Assembly: GCA_017479705.1 (NCBI GenBank)
Contig: JAFVCA010000005.1
Location: 1-64,000 of the forward strand
Length of the DNA stretch: 64,000 nucleotides
Direction: 5' to 3'
DNA from: Bacteroidales bacterium
Lineage (GTDB): Bacteria; Bacteroidota; Bacteroidia; Bacteroidales; P3
The notes beneath the pieces are model-generated. The model ran no database searches. It worked only from the letters and a program-made list of their open reading frames with translations, and had not been told where the DNA came from. This document shows positions 15,975 through 24,205 of this stretch, piece by piece (the first letter of the stretch is position 1; each line of letters opens with the position of its first letter). The position numbers and the translations under genes are program-made.

Positions 15975-16620
15975 TGAACCTCCGACCCTTGAAGAACTCC
16001 TCTCCTCGGTGGAACATGCTGGTCGTGACCATCGCCGCCGGCAGCAACTATCCGAGATGATAGAGCAGCTGGCCGCCGCCGAAGCTTCGAAGCGCCGTAC
16101 CGTGCGCCTTTGGGTTTCCCGCCTTGCCGTTGCAGCATCCGTCACCCTCTTTGTTGTAATTCCCACATGGTGGTGGATAAGCCCTTCCTCCCCCACGGGT
16201 CTACAGGTTGCTCAGGCTCCCGTCCCTCGCCGCACGCACCTGCCTTTGCCTCATGCCGGTATTGTTGCCCGGCCCACAAAAAGCGTAGTCGCACCTGCTG
16301 CAAAACCCGCAACTCTCTCGCAATCGGCAGTGCCACAAGTAGAGGAGCCGGTACTGCCCATAGAGCCGGAGCTCGTTGCAGTGGACCCCACCGTACCTTT
16401 CCTGTTGGGGGAAGACCTGCTTGCTGAAAACATCGACTACGAAGAAGCCCTCCCTGTCGAAGAGGAGACGTTGCCGGAAGCCCCAGCCACCACGACGGAA
16501 AACCTCGCACAAGCAACCTCGCAGCCCGACCCCAAGCCAGCCCGTGGAGGATTCTTCAGTCTGCTCCACCCTGAACCCAGCCTGATGGAGGGCACCATGT
16601 TAGCCTTTAACCTTTTGTAG
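15961..16620 (+). CDS. Putative anti-sigma factor with one membrane helix
   Basis: This 219-residue protein has a charged cytoplasmic N-domain (1-50, TLEELLSSVEHAGRDHRRRQ), one membrane helix (about 52-73), and a proline- and glutamate-rich outer segment with no recognisable fold. Size and topology fit an anti-sigma factor, and the ATG lies inside the 3' end of the sigma gene. I see no zinc-binding HxxxCxxC motif, so it is not of the ZAS type. The assignment rests on position and topology more than on similarity. Confidence 0.65.
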   Translation: MKKNNEPPTLEELLSSVEHAGRDHRRRQQLSEMIEQLAAAEASKRRTVRLWVSRLAVAASVTLFVVIPTWWWISPSSPTGLQVAQAPVPRRTHLPLPHAGIVARPTKSVVAPAAKPATLSQSAVPQVEEPVLPIEPELVAVDPTVPFLLGEDLLAENIDYEEALPVEEETLPEAPATTTENLAQATSQPDPKPARGGFFSLLHPEPSLMEGTMLAFNLL

Positions 16621-16643
16621 AATCATATAATCATCCATTCGTT

Positions 16644-17342
16644 ATGAAACGTCTTTTTGCCATCCTTGTAATCGCTCTGCTTGCCGGCAGTGTCCAGGCG
16701 CAGACCGACACCCTGAGTGCCACCTCCTGTACTGACCAGCCCGGGGTTCGCGTACATCTGGGCATATCGGCCAGTGCCACGCGCTTTTTTGCGGCCAGTT
16801 CCCCTTACTACAGCCGCTATGGTTTCAACCTCCACATCCCCCTTGTGGCCGAAATCCCGTTGGCTTCCCATTGGCGCCTTGTCGGCGGGCTGCGGTACGA
16901 TTTCAGCTGGTGCCCTCTCTACTACAACGTCGAGTTCACCGATGGCCGCCAAGACATAGCCTTCCGCACCACTCCCACCGCTGCCACCTGCCACTCCCAT
17001 CTCTTCACCAACTATGTGGGCATCCCCGTGGACTTGGAGTGGTTCCCGTGGCCGAACAATAAAAATCGGTTCTCGCTCTCGCTCAATCTTTTTGCCGGCT
17101 ATGCGGTTGTCCAAAATCTTTCCTTCAAGGAGAGTACCCCCTCGTCTGGCAGCTTTGCCGAATCCGACATGAAAGGGAAGGCGAACCTCTCTCCCTGGAA
17201 ACTCGAAGTCGGACTTAATGTATCGACCTCCCTCATCGGTCTGATTCACGGCGTCCGCCTTTTCACCAACCTGCTCCCCACCTATAAGGACCCGGCCACA
17301 GGCAATAAAATCTACACCTCAGGAATCACCATGTATCTATAA
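16644..17342 (+). CDS. Outer-membrane beta-barrel protein
   Basis: This 232-residue protein has a signal peptide ending at VQAQ (residue 20). The remainder is a run of amphipathic strands with alternating aromatic residues (HWRLVGGLRYDFSW, NRFSLSLNLFAGYAVV, GLIHGVRLFTNLL), as in small porin-family (PorT-like) barrels. It lies 23 bp after the putative anti-sigma gene and is probably in the same transcript, so it may be the sensor or target of that sigma system. Substrate unknown. Confidence 0.7.
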   Translation: MKRLFAILVIALLAGSVQAQTDTLSATSCTDQPGVRVHLGISASATRFFAASSPYYSRYGFNLHIPLVAEIPLASHWRLVGGLRYDFSWCPLYYNVEFTDGRQDIAFRTTPTAATCHSHLFTNYVGIPVDLEWFPWPNNKNRFSLSLNLFAGYAVVQNLSFKESTPSSGSFAESDMKGKANLSPWKLEVGLNVSTSLIGLIHGVRLFTNLLPTYKDPATGNKIYTSGITMYL

Positions 17343-17365
17343 ACAATTAAAATATGCAATACGTC

Positions 17366-18232
17366 ATGAAAACAACGCTACACACCCCAAAATCGACCCT
17401 CTTGGCACTCTTCTTCTTTTTGGCAATGGCTCTTGTCGGTTCCATTACCCTCCATGCGCAGGACACCGTCAATCCCCTCCTTTCCACCACGGGCCCCAAC
17501 GTGCTTAGCTCTGGTCATATCTACTGGAACACCACTCTGCGGTGGGATCACATGCGCTATACATATTCCGATTATTTTCGTCAGCTTGATGGCTTCGATG
17601 CCAACACGGGTCTCCGTTTTGGTATCGGCAGCCGTGCCGAGCTGACACTGGGTCTCGAAGCCTTCCATTACAGTATTCAGACAAACTGGAAGTATTCAGG
17701 CTTAAATCAATCCAACATGGAGGGCTCAAATCTGACCCAGGACAATTTAAGCTTCGCGCCCTCCGTGGGAGCACGGTTGTTGCTCTTCGAGGGCAAAAGA
17801 TGGCTCCTCAAGGTGACCTTCAACACCGCTGTAGCCCTGGCCGCAACCCATGGCCGCCAATAGGCCGATGACGAGTTGCTCGTCCAGCCCACCATAGGAT
17901 TGTCCTTCCGCAACAATCTTGGGGAAAGGTGGACGTTGGACTATGCTCTCGACCTTACGTGGAACCGCCATTTCCCCGTACAAGACATCCCCGTGGCCAC
18001 CTTCTCCCTCTATGCCCGCTGGTTGGCTACCGACCGGCTGTTGCTGAGTGCCGGTTTCAACACTGCCACATGGTCGGCTCCGTTCACGGGCACTTTCGAG
18101 GCGCGCTACCTTGCCCTGCCCAATCTGCAGCTGACGCTGCAGGCCGGTGCTTCGGGAGGCGCAACGCTTGGCGTATGGAGCCGATCCCTTCAGACCCATG
18201 CCCTCGCGGGTGTCTGCTGGATGATTAAGTAG
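17366..18232 (+). pseudogene. Outer-membrane transporter-like barrel interrupted by an in-frame amber codon
   Basis: The frame runs from ATG 17366 (or 17354) to TAG 17861-17863, and the same frame continues without a shift to TAG 18230-18232. Both halves are barrel-like: the first has a signal peptide (to LHAQ) and SSGHIYWNTTLRW, FGIGSRAELTLGLEAF; the second NLGERWTLDYALDLTWNRH, LQLTLQAGASGGATLGVWS. Together (about 288 residues) they resemble putative transporters of the phenol-degradation (MetA) barrel family. A single change CAG to TAG explains the stop. It could be a recent nonsense mutation, a population variant or a base error. Last gene of the sigma operon; followed by a terminator. Confidence 0.75.
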
Positions 18233-18308
18233 CGGCTCCGATTCCGCCTCTACAATCATCCGAACCACCCCTTGTTGGGACACTTCCGCTCATCCCTCAA
18301 ATCTTAAA

Positions 18309-18338
18309 ACTTCTTTGTCAAGGCAAAGAAGTTTTTTT
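18309..18338 (+). terminator. Terminator of the sigma-factor operon
   Basis: ACTTCTTTG (18309-18317) pairs perfectly with CAAAGAAGT (18324-18332) around a 6-nt loop and is followed by T-rich sequence. Confidence 0.88.
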
Positions 18339-18355
18339 ATATGAACTTTTATTCT

Positions 18356-18363
18356 TATCTTTG
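18356..18363 (+). promoter_or_regulatory. -7 box of the outer-membrane protein gene at 18435
   Basis: TATCTTTG at 18356-18363; no clear TTTG at the -33 position. The 19 bases from 18356 on are identical to those from 15362 in the sigma-operon promoter. Confidence 0.6.
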
Positions 18364-18434
18364 CATTGTGAAAAGAGTTGGCTCTTTTCTTGTTGTTTTG
18401 ATTTTAATACATTGTAAAATAAATGTTTATGCTT

Positions 18435-19013
18435 ATGAAAACAAGACTCTTTATTATCTTTGCTTTGTTGGCTTTTGTTGGCAGCAGTGCCAATGCCCAA
18501 TGGTTTGATCTGGCAAACAACAAAAACCGTTTAACGATTGGCTTCCAACTCGGCCAGGCTGGTGTCGGTACCGAATATTCTGGTTTCGGTTTCGGCGGCA
18601 GTGTTTCGGCTTTCGGTATCTATCTTGATGCGCTTGTCTCCGGCCCCCAGCATCAGAATGACAATCATGTCAACAGCACTCGTTATATGGACGATGAGGC
18701 TTTCACCATCAACTTGGGCTACCAGATTCCCGTCCTCCCCTGGCTGCGTATTGCTCCCATTATCGGTTACTGCCAAACCAACTATGGCTATACCGATATG
18801 AGCACCGTGAATGTCCATGTGACAGAAGGCTCTACCCGTGGCAGTATCTATCACGACTACTATCCTCAGAAACGTTTCCATGAATTCAACTACGGCGGCG
18901 GCATCTTCATCCAGCCATTCAAGTATGTCGAGATTTATGGTGTCGGCACTGTCCGCGCCATCTATGGCGGCATCAGTCTCAGCATGGGGCCTGATGCTTC
19001 GAAAGACAAATAA
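18435..19013 (+). CDS. Small outer-membrane protein of unknown function
   Basis: This 192-residue protein has a clean signal peptide (MKTRLFIIFALLAFVGSSA, cleavage near NAQ). The mature part has Gly- and aromatic-rich amphipathic strands (RLTIGFQLGQAGVGTEYSGF, NLGYQIPVLPWLRIAPIIGY, EFNYGGGIFIQPFKYVEIYG) typical of an 8-stranded barrel. An upstream ATG at 18423 would add four residues before the signal; 18435 gives the better signal peptide. It has its own -7 box and terminator. No family assignment. Confidence 0.65.
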   Translation: MKTRLFIIFALLAFVGSSANAQWFDLANNKNRLTIGFQLGQAGVGTEYSGFGFGGSVSAFGIYLDALVSGPQHQNDNHVNSTRYMDDEAFTINLGYQIPVLPWLRIAPIIGYCQTNYGYTDMSTVNVHVTEGSTRGSIYHDYYPQKRFHEFNYGGGIFIQPFKYVEIYGVGTVRAIYGGISLSMGPDASKDK

Positions 19014-19036
19014 TTTGTTTTTTTTTGATAGTTTTG

Positions 19037-19064
19037 GCCCAGCCGTTGTTGGCTGGGCTTTTTT
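19037..19064. terminator. Terminator between convergent genes
   Basis: GCCCAGCC (19037-19044) and GGCTGGGC (19051-19058) form a perfect stem, followed by six T. It lies between the barrel gene and the convergent sialidase gene, whose stop codon is 2 bp away. Confidence 0.9.
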
Positions 19065-19065
19065 C

Positions 19066-20247
19066 TTATCTGTGCAGGATGCTGTCCACTGGCCAGTTCT
19101 GGAACCACAGCTCGCACGGCCCGTTGGGGTTCTCTTCGAGGAAAACGCCCACGCTGCCGTTCTTCAGCAGTGTCAGCGACGAGTAGACCGAAGGGCCGTC
19201 AAACAGCAGCACGGGGTCCTGCCAAGTGTTGCCCTCGTCGTAGCTGACATAGATGCTCACGTCGCGCCGCTCCATCGAGTTGGGAATGCTGTGCATCAGT
19301 ATGTTGCGACTGTTGCCACGGTCGGTGGCGGCCACCCTCAGCATGTCGCCATTGCAGGCGTTGGTCTTCATGCACTCCCATCGGCCTTGCGTGCCCCAGT
19401 GCTCTCCGCCGTCGGATGAGTGGTTGTAGCCGCGGGCTCCGTTCTGGCGCACGCTGATGAGCACGCGCCCGTCCACCAGCTCCATCAGCTTGGCCTCGTC
19501 TCCGCCGCTGTAGGCGCGGTCGGACACCTGCCACGTGTGGCCGTTATCGTCGCTGTAGACCACAAAGTTGTCCAGCGTGTTGTTGCCGTTGCGGCACATG
19601 GCTGCGGCAAACATGATGCGTCCCGCATGCTCTCCTCGCGTCAGCCGCAGCCCGTTGCCCGACCCGAAGAACGAGGCTCGGTAGTTGCGGCAGGTGGGGT
19701 TCGTCGCCCGGCTTCCCCACAGCTGTGCTGTGATGTCCTCCGGCTCCGACCAGCTCTGGCCGCCGTCGGTGCTGCGGCACACATAGCTGCGTATGGGGTC
19801 CGACTCCGACGAGGCGAAGAGCCCGTTGCCCCCAACAAACACACACACCACATCGCCGTTCCCGCACACAACCAAGGCGGCATCGCCAAAGCCGTGCTTG
19901 CGTCCCGTCCCCTGGGCTATGGTGACGGGTTCGCTCCAGGTGCGTCCGTTGTCGGTGCTGCGGCGGGACACGATGTCAATGTCCTCTGGCAGGTCCGTCT
20001 CGTTGTATTTGCGGCGGTCGCAGGTGATGAGCAGCGTCCCGTCGGGCAGGGTGCAGATGGCGGGTATGCGCCAGTTGGTGCTGCTATAGTCGCCGGGGCG
20101 GAACAGGCACTGCTCGTAATACTCAATGACCTCCGGCGCCGGTGGCTCGTCGGGAGGCTCCGGTGCGGGCTTCCCACAGCCCCAAATCATGAGCGGGAGG
20201 ATGGCAGTCAAAAAGAATTGAAGATTGAAAATCGAAAAGTGAAACAT
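19066..20247 (-). CDS. Exo-alpha-sialidase lipoprotein (GH33)
   Basis: This 393-residue enzyme releases terminal sialic acid from host glycans. It has the RIP motif (NWRIPAI, Arg60) and five Asp boxes: STDNGRTW (97-104), STDGGQSW (159-166), SDDNGHTW (232-239), SSDGGEHW (277-284) and SYDEGNTW (335-342). Likely catalytic residues are Glu252 (GGDEAKLMEL), Arg267 (ISVR) and Tyr355 (SVYSSL). Residues 1-24 (ending MIWGC) look like a lipoprotein signal, though Trp in the lipobox and the lack of positive charge are unusual. The first eleven codons are made from the dispersed intergenic repeat, so the start may have been recruited or may be wrong (next Met at residue 20). No sialate-catabolism genes are adjacent. 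Confidence 0.9.
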   Translation of the reverse strand: MFHFSIFNLQFFLTAILPLMIWGCGKPAPEPPDEPPAPEVIEYYEQCLFRPGDYSSTNWRIPAICTLPDGTLLITCDRRKYNETDLPEDIDIVSRRSTDNGRTWSEPVTIAQGTGRKHGFGDAALVVCGNGDVVCVFVGGNGLFASSESDPIRSYVCRSTDGGQSWSEPEDITAQLWGSRATNPTCRNYRASFFGSGNGLRLTRGEHAGRIMFAAAMCRNGNNTLDNFVVYSDDNGHTWQVSDRAYSGGDEAKLMELVDGRVLISVRQNGARGYNHSSDGGEHWGTQGRWECMKTNACNGDMLRVAATDRGNSRNILMHSIPNSMERRDVSIYVSYDEGNTWQDPVLLFDGPSVYSSLTLLKNGSVGVFLEENPNGPCELWFQNWPVDSILHR

Positions 20248-20318
20248 GGCTCAGACAATCAATAATTAAGAATTAATATTAAAAAAGGCTCTATTTTTAT
20301 ATTTGACTGATTCTTCAG

Positions 20319-20427
20319 CAGCCTCGGAGAGGCTGAAGCCTAATAACCCCACACAAGGAACGCAGTGTGGGGTTAAAAAAATCATTTCTGCATGCGTCTC
20401 GGAGAGACGCTACAAGGAATATTAGGC
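20319..20427. repeat. Multi-hairpin intergenic element
   Basis: There are three perfect hairpins: CAGCCTC/GAGGCTG (20319-20335, GGA loop), AACCCCACAC/GTGTGGGGTT (20345-20374) and GCGTCTC/GAGACGC (20394-20410, GGA loop). They are largely enclosed by a long-range pairing GCCTAATA (20338-20345) with TATTAGGC (20420-20427). AT-rich ends and the AACACATT repeat flank it (20248-20318, 20428-20515). It resembles a REP/MITE-type element or a folded RNA; there is no coding capacity. Confidence 0.6.
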
Positions 20428-20515
20428 TGATTGCGGATAATATTAAATTAATAATTAAAAGTCGACTAACACATTAACGGATTAACACATTAACGCATTC
20501 ACGAATTAACACATT

Positions 20516-21400
20516 CTAATCCTCCTCTTCGGGGCGGAAGCGTATCACGTCTATCAGGCGCACGCCGTCCAACCACACGGCTATGCAGCCCACCACGCCC
20601 TCGGCGTCGCCCCAATCCTCAATGGGTTGCAGGGTGGTGTCGTTCACTATCTCAAAGTATTCCGGCTCGAAGCGTAGGCTCTCGTCCAGCCCGTTCACCT
20701 CGTGGAACGAGCTCAGCGTGTCCATTACCCACAGTTTCACACTCTCCACATCCTCATATTCCGACATCTCCACGGCCTGTACCAGTGTGGCATAGATGTT
20801 CGGGGCCACCTCGCGGGCCTCTTTGGAGAGGCGCATGTTGCGGCTGCTCAGGGCCAGTCCGTCCTCGGCGCGCACTATGGGGCAGGGCACCAGCTCGATG
20901 GGATATTTAATCTGCTCCAGCAGGTTGCGGATGATGGCAATCTGTTGGAAATCCTTCTCGCCGAAGTAGGCTCGTGTAGGCTGCGCCAGGTCGAACAGGC
21001 GTCGCACCACCACTGCCACTCCGCTGAAGTGGCCGGGACGGCGCGGACCCTCCATCACCTCCTCGATGGGCCCGAAATGGTAGACCGTGGTGACGGGTTC
21101 GGGGTACATCTCCTCCACCGTGGGCACAAAGGCGATGTCTGCTCCTGCCTCTGCCAGCAGTGCGCAGTCGGCCTCTACCGTGCGGGGATACTTGGCAAGA
21201 TCCTCCTTGTTGTTGAATTGTATGGGGTTGACAAATACGCTCACCACCACCACGTCGTTCTCGGCTCTTGCCCGCCGCACTAACGACAGGTGGCCCTCGT
21301 GCAGGGCTCCCATGGTGGGTACCAGTCCTATGCTTTTGTGTGCTTCTTTGGCTTGATTGATGGCTGCGCTCAGGGCAGCCACAGTTGTTACAGTATTCAT
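20516..21400 (-). CDS. panC: Pantothenate synthetase
   Basis: This 294-residue cytoplasmic enzyme joins pantoate and beta-alanine with ATP to form pantothenate (vitamin B5, coenzyme A precursor). Signatures: PTMGALHEGHLSL (28-40, the HxGH ATP site), FVNPIQFN, KDFQQ in YFGEKDFQQIAIIR, and SSRN with KMS-like context. Length is slightly above the usual 280. The start codon overlaps the stop of the upstream membrane protein gene by 4 bp (ATGA), so the two are cotranscribed. Confidence 0.97.
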   Translation of the reverse strand: MNTVTTVAALSAAINQAKEAHKSIGLVPTMGALHEGHLSLVRRARAENDVVVVSVFVNPIQFNNKEDLAKYPRTVEADCALLAEAGADIAFVPTVEEMYPEPVTTVYHFGPIEEVMEGPRRPGHFSGVAVVVRRLFDLAQPTRAYFGEKDFQQIAIIRNLLEQIKYPIELVPCPIVRAEDGLALSSRNMRLSKEAREVAPNIYATLVQAVEMSEYEDVESVKLWVMDTLSSFHEVNGLDESLRFEPEYFEIVNDTTLQPIEDWGDAEGVVGCIAVWLDGVRLIDVIRFRPEEED

Positions 21401-21900
21401 GATTGTTGTTGTTTATTGTCGTCGGTTATTTCTTCGTATGGGGTGAAACCCTCCTCGTCCGTGTCGGTGTGGTCGTCGTGCTGCGGCATGTCCGACGGGT
21501 GGTATTGGGGTCGGCGTTCCACGCGGTTGGGGATTTCCAACAGGTAGTTGATGACCGTCAGCAGCACGCTGAAGAGCAACGCATTCCAAAAACCGTCCAC
21601 ATGGAACTTGGGCACTAACCCTGCCGTCATAAGGATGATGAGTGCGTTGATGACTAACAGAAACAGGCCCATGCTCACTATCGTGAAGGGCAGTGTAAGG
21701 ACGATTAGTATGGGGCGGATAAAGTTGTTGAGCAACGCGATTACCGCCGCCGTCAATATGGCCGCGCCCACGGAGTCCACATGCACTCCCGGCAGCAGGT
21801 AGGCCGCTAACACCGTGGCCAGCGCCATCACCACCACCTGCGTCAGGAACCCCAAGGGTCCGCTGTAGAGGTGTTGGTTATTACCTATTGTTATTTTCAT
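21397..21900 (-). CDS. Four-helix membrane protein of the phage holin IV-like family
   Basis: This 167-residue protein has four hydrophobic helices (about 14-36, 42-62, 65-90, 103-125), with the motif ALLNNFIRPILIVLTLPFTI that marks the PF04020 family of small membrane proteins. The last 40 residues are hydrophilic and acidic. Despite the family name there is no phage context here; the function is unknown. It sits between the Sua5-like gene and panC, with a 4-bp overlap to panC. Confidence 0.8.
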   Translation of the reverse strand: MKITIGNNQHLYSGPLGFLTQVVVMALATVLAAYLLPGVHVDSVGAAILTAAVIALLNNFIRPILIVLTLPFTIVSMGLFLLVINALIILMTAGLVPKFHVDGFWNALLFSVLLTVINYLLEIPNRVERRPQYHPSDMPQHDDHTDTDEEGFTPYEEITDDNKQQQS

Positions 21901-21919
21901 CTTTGTGGCATTTTTGTGA

Positions 21920-22561
21920 TTACAAATCTTCTATCAGGCTGTCCCCTTCGGGGGTGCCCTTGCCGCGGCGCACTATCTCCACCTCGCCTCCGGCGCAGTT
22001 CAGCACCGTGCTCGGCACATCCTCGCCCATGCCGCCGTCCACCACAAGGTCCACGCTGTGGCTCCACGTCTCGTGGATCAGCTCCGGGTCGGTGAGGTAT
22101 TCCGCCTCCACCTCCTCGCCCACGCGGCGCACCGAGGTGCCTATCAGCGGGCAGCCCACGGCCTCCACCACGGCTTGCAGTATGCTGTTGTTCGGCACGC
22201 GAACCCCGATGGTCTTGTTGGGGTTCAGGTAGTTGCGCGGCACATTGTTGTTGGCGTCCATAATGAACGTGTAGGGACCAGGCAGGCAGCCTTTCAGCAG
22301 ACCGAACAACTCCTTGCTCATCGGCCGCACATACTCCGACGCCATGCTCATCGAACTGCACAGCATGCTGTACTTCGCCTTCTTCAGCGTGTACCCCTTC
22401 AGCTGTGCTATGGTCTCGACGGACCGCTTGAACTCCATGCTGCATGCAAAGGCATACAACGTGTCGGTGGGCAGCACCACGATGCCCCCTTGTTGCAGCA
22501 GGTCTGCCACCCGCCGCACCTCCCGTTGGTTGGGATTGTCAGTATATATTCTCGTAATCAT
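21920..22561 (-). CDS. Sua5/YciO/YrdC-family protein
   Basis: This 213-residue protein has the YrdC fold: LLQQGGIVVLPTDTLYAFAC (ATP and bicarbonate site) followed by AQLKGYTLKKAKYSMLCSS, and PGPYTFIMDA, IGVRVPNN, GTSVRR. The family makes threonylcarbamoyl-AMP for the t6A modification of tRNA, but the KxR and SxN sites here (LKKAKYS, GTSVRR) are closer to the YciO branch, whose role is less certain. I start at 22561 (MITRIYTDN); the longer frame to 22696 crosses the promoter. A - strand TAATTTTG box is at 22571-22578, close upstream. Confidence 0.82.
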   Translation of the reverse strand: MITRIYTDNPNQREVRRVADLLQQGGIVVLPTDTLYAFACSMEFKRSVETIAQLKGYTLKKAKYSMLCSSMSMASEYVRPMSKELFGLLKGCLPGPYTFIMDANNNVPRNYLNPNKTIGVRVPNNSILQAVVEAVGCPLIGTSVRRVGEEVEAEYLTDPELIHETWSHSVDLVVDGGMGEDVPSTVLNCAGGEVEIVRRGKGTPEGDSLIEDL

Positions 22562-22570
22562 TTGAGCGTG

Positions 22571-22578
22571 CAAAATTA
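22571..22578 (-). promoter_or_regulatory. -7 box of the Sua5-like operon
   Basis: TAATTTTG on the - strand, 9 bp upstream of the ATG. The short distance implies a very short leader; the -33 is not obvious. Confidence 0.45.
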
Positions 22579-22646
22579 CAAACTTTTTTGTATATAGTGA
22601 TATTTTATTTATACTAAACCCCCATTTTCTCCGTTTTAGTACCACT

Positions 22647-23951
22647 ATGAAGAAGATTATTGCATCCCTGCTACTCCTTTTCGCACTGGCCGCCACAAGT
22701 GCCGTCGGCGCTCAAAACGTGAAGTTTAAGAACTATTTCACCGATGCCACCCTCCGCATCAACTGCCTTCGTGTGGGCAATCGCCAACACGACACCGTCC
22801 ATATACGTTCCGTCGAGCAGATTCCCACCTGGGCGGGCTCGCTGACCCAACTTCTCGACCCCTTCGACAACGGCAACTACCGCATTGTAGTCCTCGACCC
22901 CGCCACCGGGCGTGAGCTCTACAGCCGCGGCTATAACACCCTTTTCCAGGAATACCGCGACACCCCTCAGGGCGCGGACAGCATTGCCAGTTTCCAGGAG
23001 GTGGTGCGTCTGCCCTGGCCCAAGAAGCCCGTCGACATCTGCTTCCAACAGCGGGGCGCCGACCAACACATGTATACCCAGCTGCGCTATCGCTTCGACC
23101 CCGACTCGGCCTGGGTACAGCTCCGCCGCCAGTCAAAGGCGCGGGTGGAGGTGAGTCCCATCAAGCTGCAATACAAGGGCAACCCCCACAAAAAGATTGA
23201 TGTCGTCATAGTGCCTGAGGGCTACGGCCCTGCCGACAGCCTCCAGATGGTGCTCGACCTCCATTCGTTCTGCAACTTTCTGCTGGGACAGGAGCCTTTC
23301 CGCAGCCGCGCGGCCGACTTCAACGTGTGGGGCGTGCCACGCATGGGCGAGGCCACCGGCATCACCGACCCCGGCAAAGGCATCAGCGTCAACAGCCTTG
23401 TGGGCTCCTCCTACAACACCTTCGGCGCCGACCGTTACCTGATGACCATGCAGCTCTTCCGTCTCCACGACGCCATCGGCTCCATCCCCTTCGACCACAT
23501 CATCATCATGGCCAACAGCACCACCTACGGTGGCGGGGCCATCTACAACTTCTACGCCATGAGCTCCCTCAACGGGATGGCCTACATGGTCCTTCCGCAT
23601 GAGCTGGGCCACTCCATCGGCGGCCTTGCCGACGAGTACGTCGACGAGGATCTCAGCTATGGCGACATGCACACCCTTGCCCAAGAGCCCGTCGAGCCCA
23701 ACATCACCACCCTCGTCGACTTCTCCGCCAAGTGGCAGTCCATGCTTCCCGCCGGCACCCCCGTGCCCACTCCGGCGGACGACAGCGTGCCCCGCACCGC
23801 GAACGGCTCCCTCGGCGTCTACGAAGGCGCGGGCTACCACGCCCACGGCATCTACCGCCCCGCAATGCGCTGCATGATGCGCGACTACGCGCCGTTCTGC
23901 CCCGTCTGCAGCCGCCGCCTCAATGCCGTCTTCGACCTCTATACCCGTTGA
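22647..23951 (+). CDS. M64-family secreted metallopeptidase
   Basis: This 434-residue protein has a signal peptide (MKKIIASLLLLFALAATSA, cleaved near GAQ), an N-terminal beta domain (about 25-165) and a zinc peptidase domain with DVVIVPEGYG, then HELGHSIGGLADEY (His318, Glu319, His322, with the acidic DEY ligand region). This is the M64 signature, named after the Clostridium ramosum IgA peptidase; Bacteroides relatives have been crystallised, but their substrates are not known. The C-terminus has CMMRDYAPFCPVCSRRL, a probable disulfide cluster. It has no sorting tail or lipobox, so it is likely periplasmic or exported by an unknown route. Divergent from the Sua5-like gene. Confidence 0.9.
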   Translation: MKKIIASLLLLFALAATSAVGAQNVKFKNYFTDATLRINCLRVGNRQHDTVHIRSVEQIPTWAGSLTQLLDPFDNGNYRIVVLDPATGRELYSRGYNTLFQEYRDTPQGADSIASFQEVVRLPWPKKPVDICFQQRGADQHMYTQLRYRFDPDSAWVQLRRQSKARVEVSPIKLQYKGNPHKKIDVVIVPEGYGPADSLQMVLDLHSFCNFLLGQEPFRSRAADFNVWGVPRMGEATGITDPGKGISVNSLVGSSYNTFGADRYLMTMQLFRLHDAIGSIPFDHIIIMANSTTYGGGAIYNFYAMSSLNGMAYMVLPHELGHSIGGLADEYVDEDLSYGDMHTLAQEPVEPNITTLVDFSAKWQSMLPAGTPVPTPADDSVPRTANGSLGVYEGAGYHAHGIYRPAMRCMMRDYAPFCPVCSRRLNAVFDLYTR

Positions 23952-24205
23952 GTTCCGCCACCATCGCTGCAGGTTCGCCGTTTGCAGGCCAGTTCCCCAA
24001 CATTTCCCGCTCATTTCTCCCAATATCATTGGGCAAACGTTGCGCGCGCGGACTGCGAAATGTGGGACAAGGAGTGGGTGGACAACGGAGCTGCCACAGA
24101 CGGGTCGTGGCGCAGCGTGCGCGGCCGGACAACTGCACTGCCAGCGTGAAGAAAAAAATGGGGGCGACAATAATAATCGGTAAGGTTTTGCGTTAATAGG
24201 TCTAT

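Noticed and set aside
17861-17863. Amber recoding (TAG read as an amino acid)
   Set aside because: TAG ends several neighbouring genes cleanly, so a changed code is not supported.
23952-24205. Short frames between the M64 and beta-helix lipoprotein genes
   Set aside because: There is no start signal, conserved text or promoter; the spacer appears non-coding.
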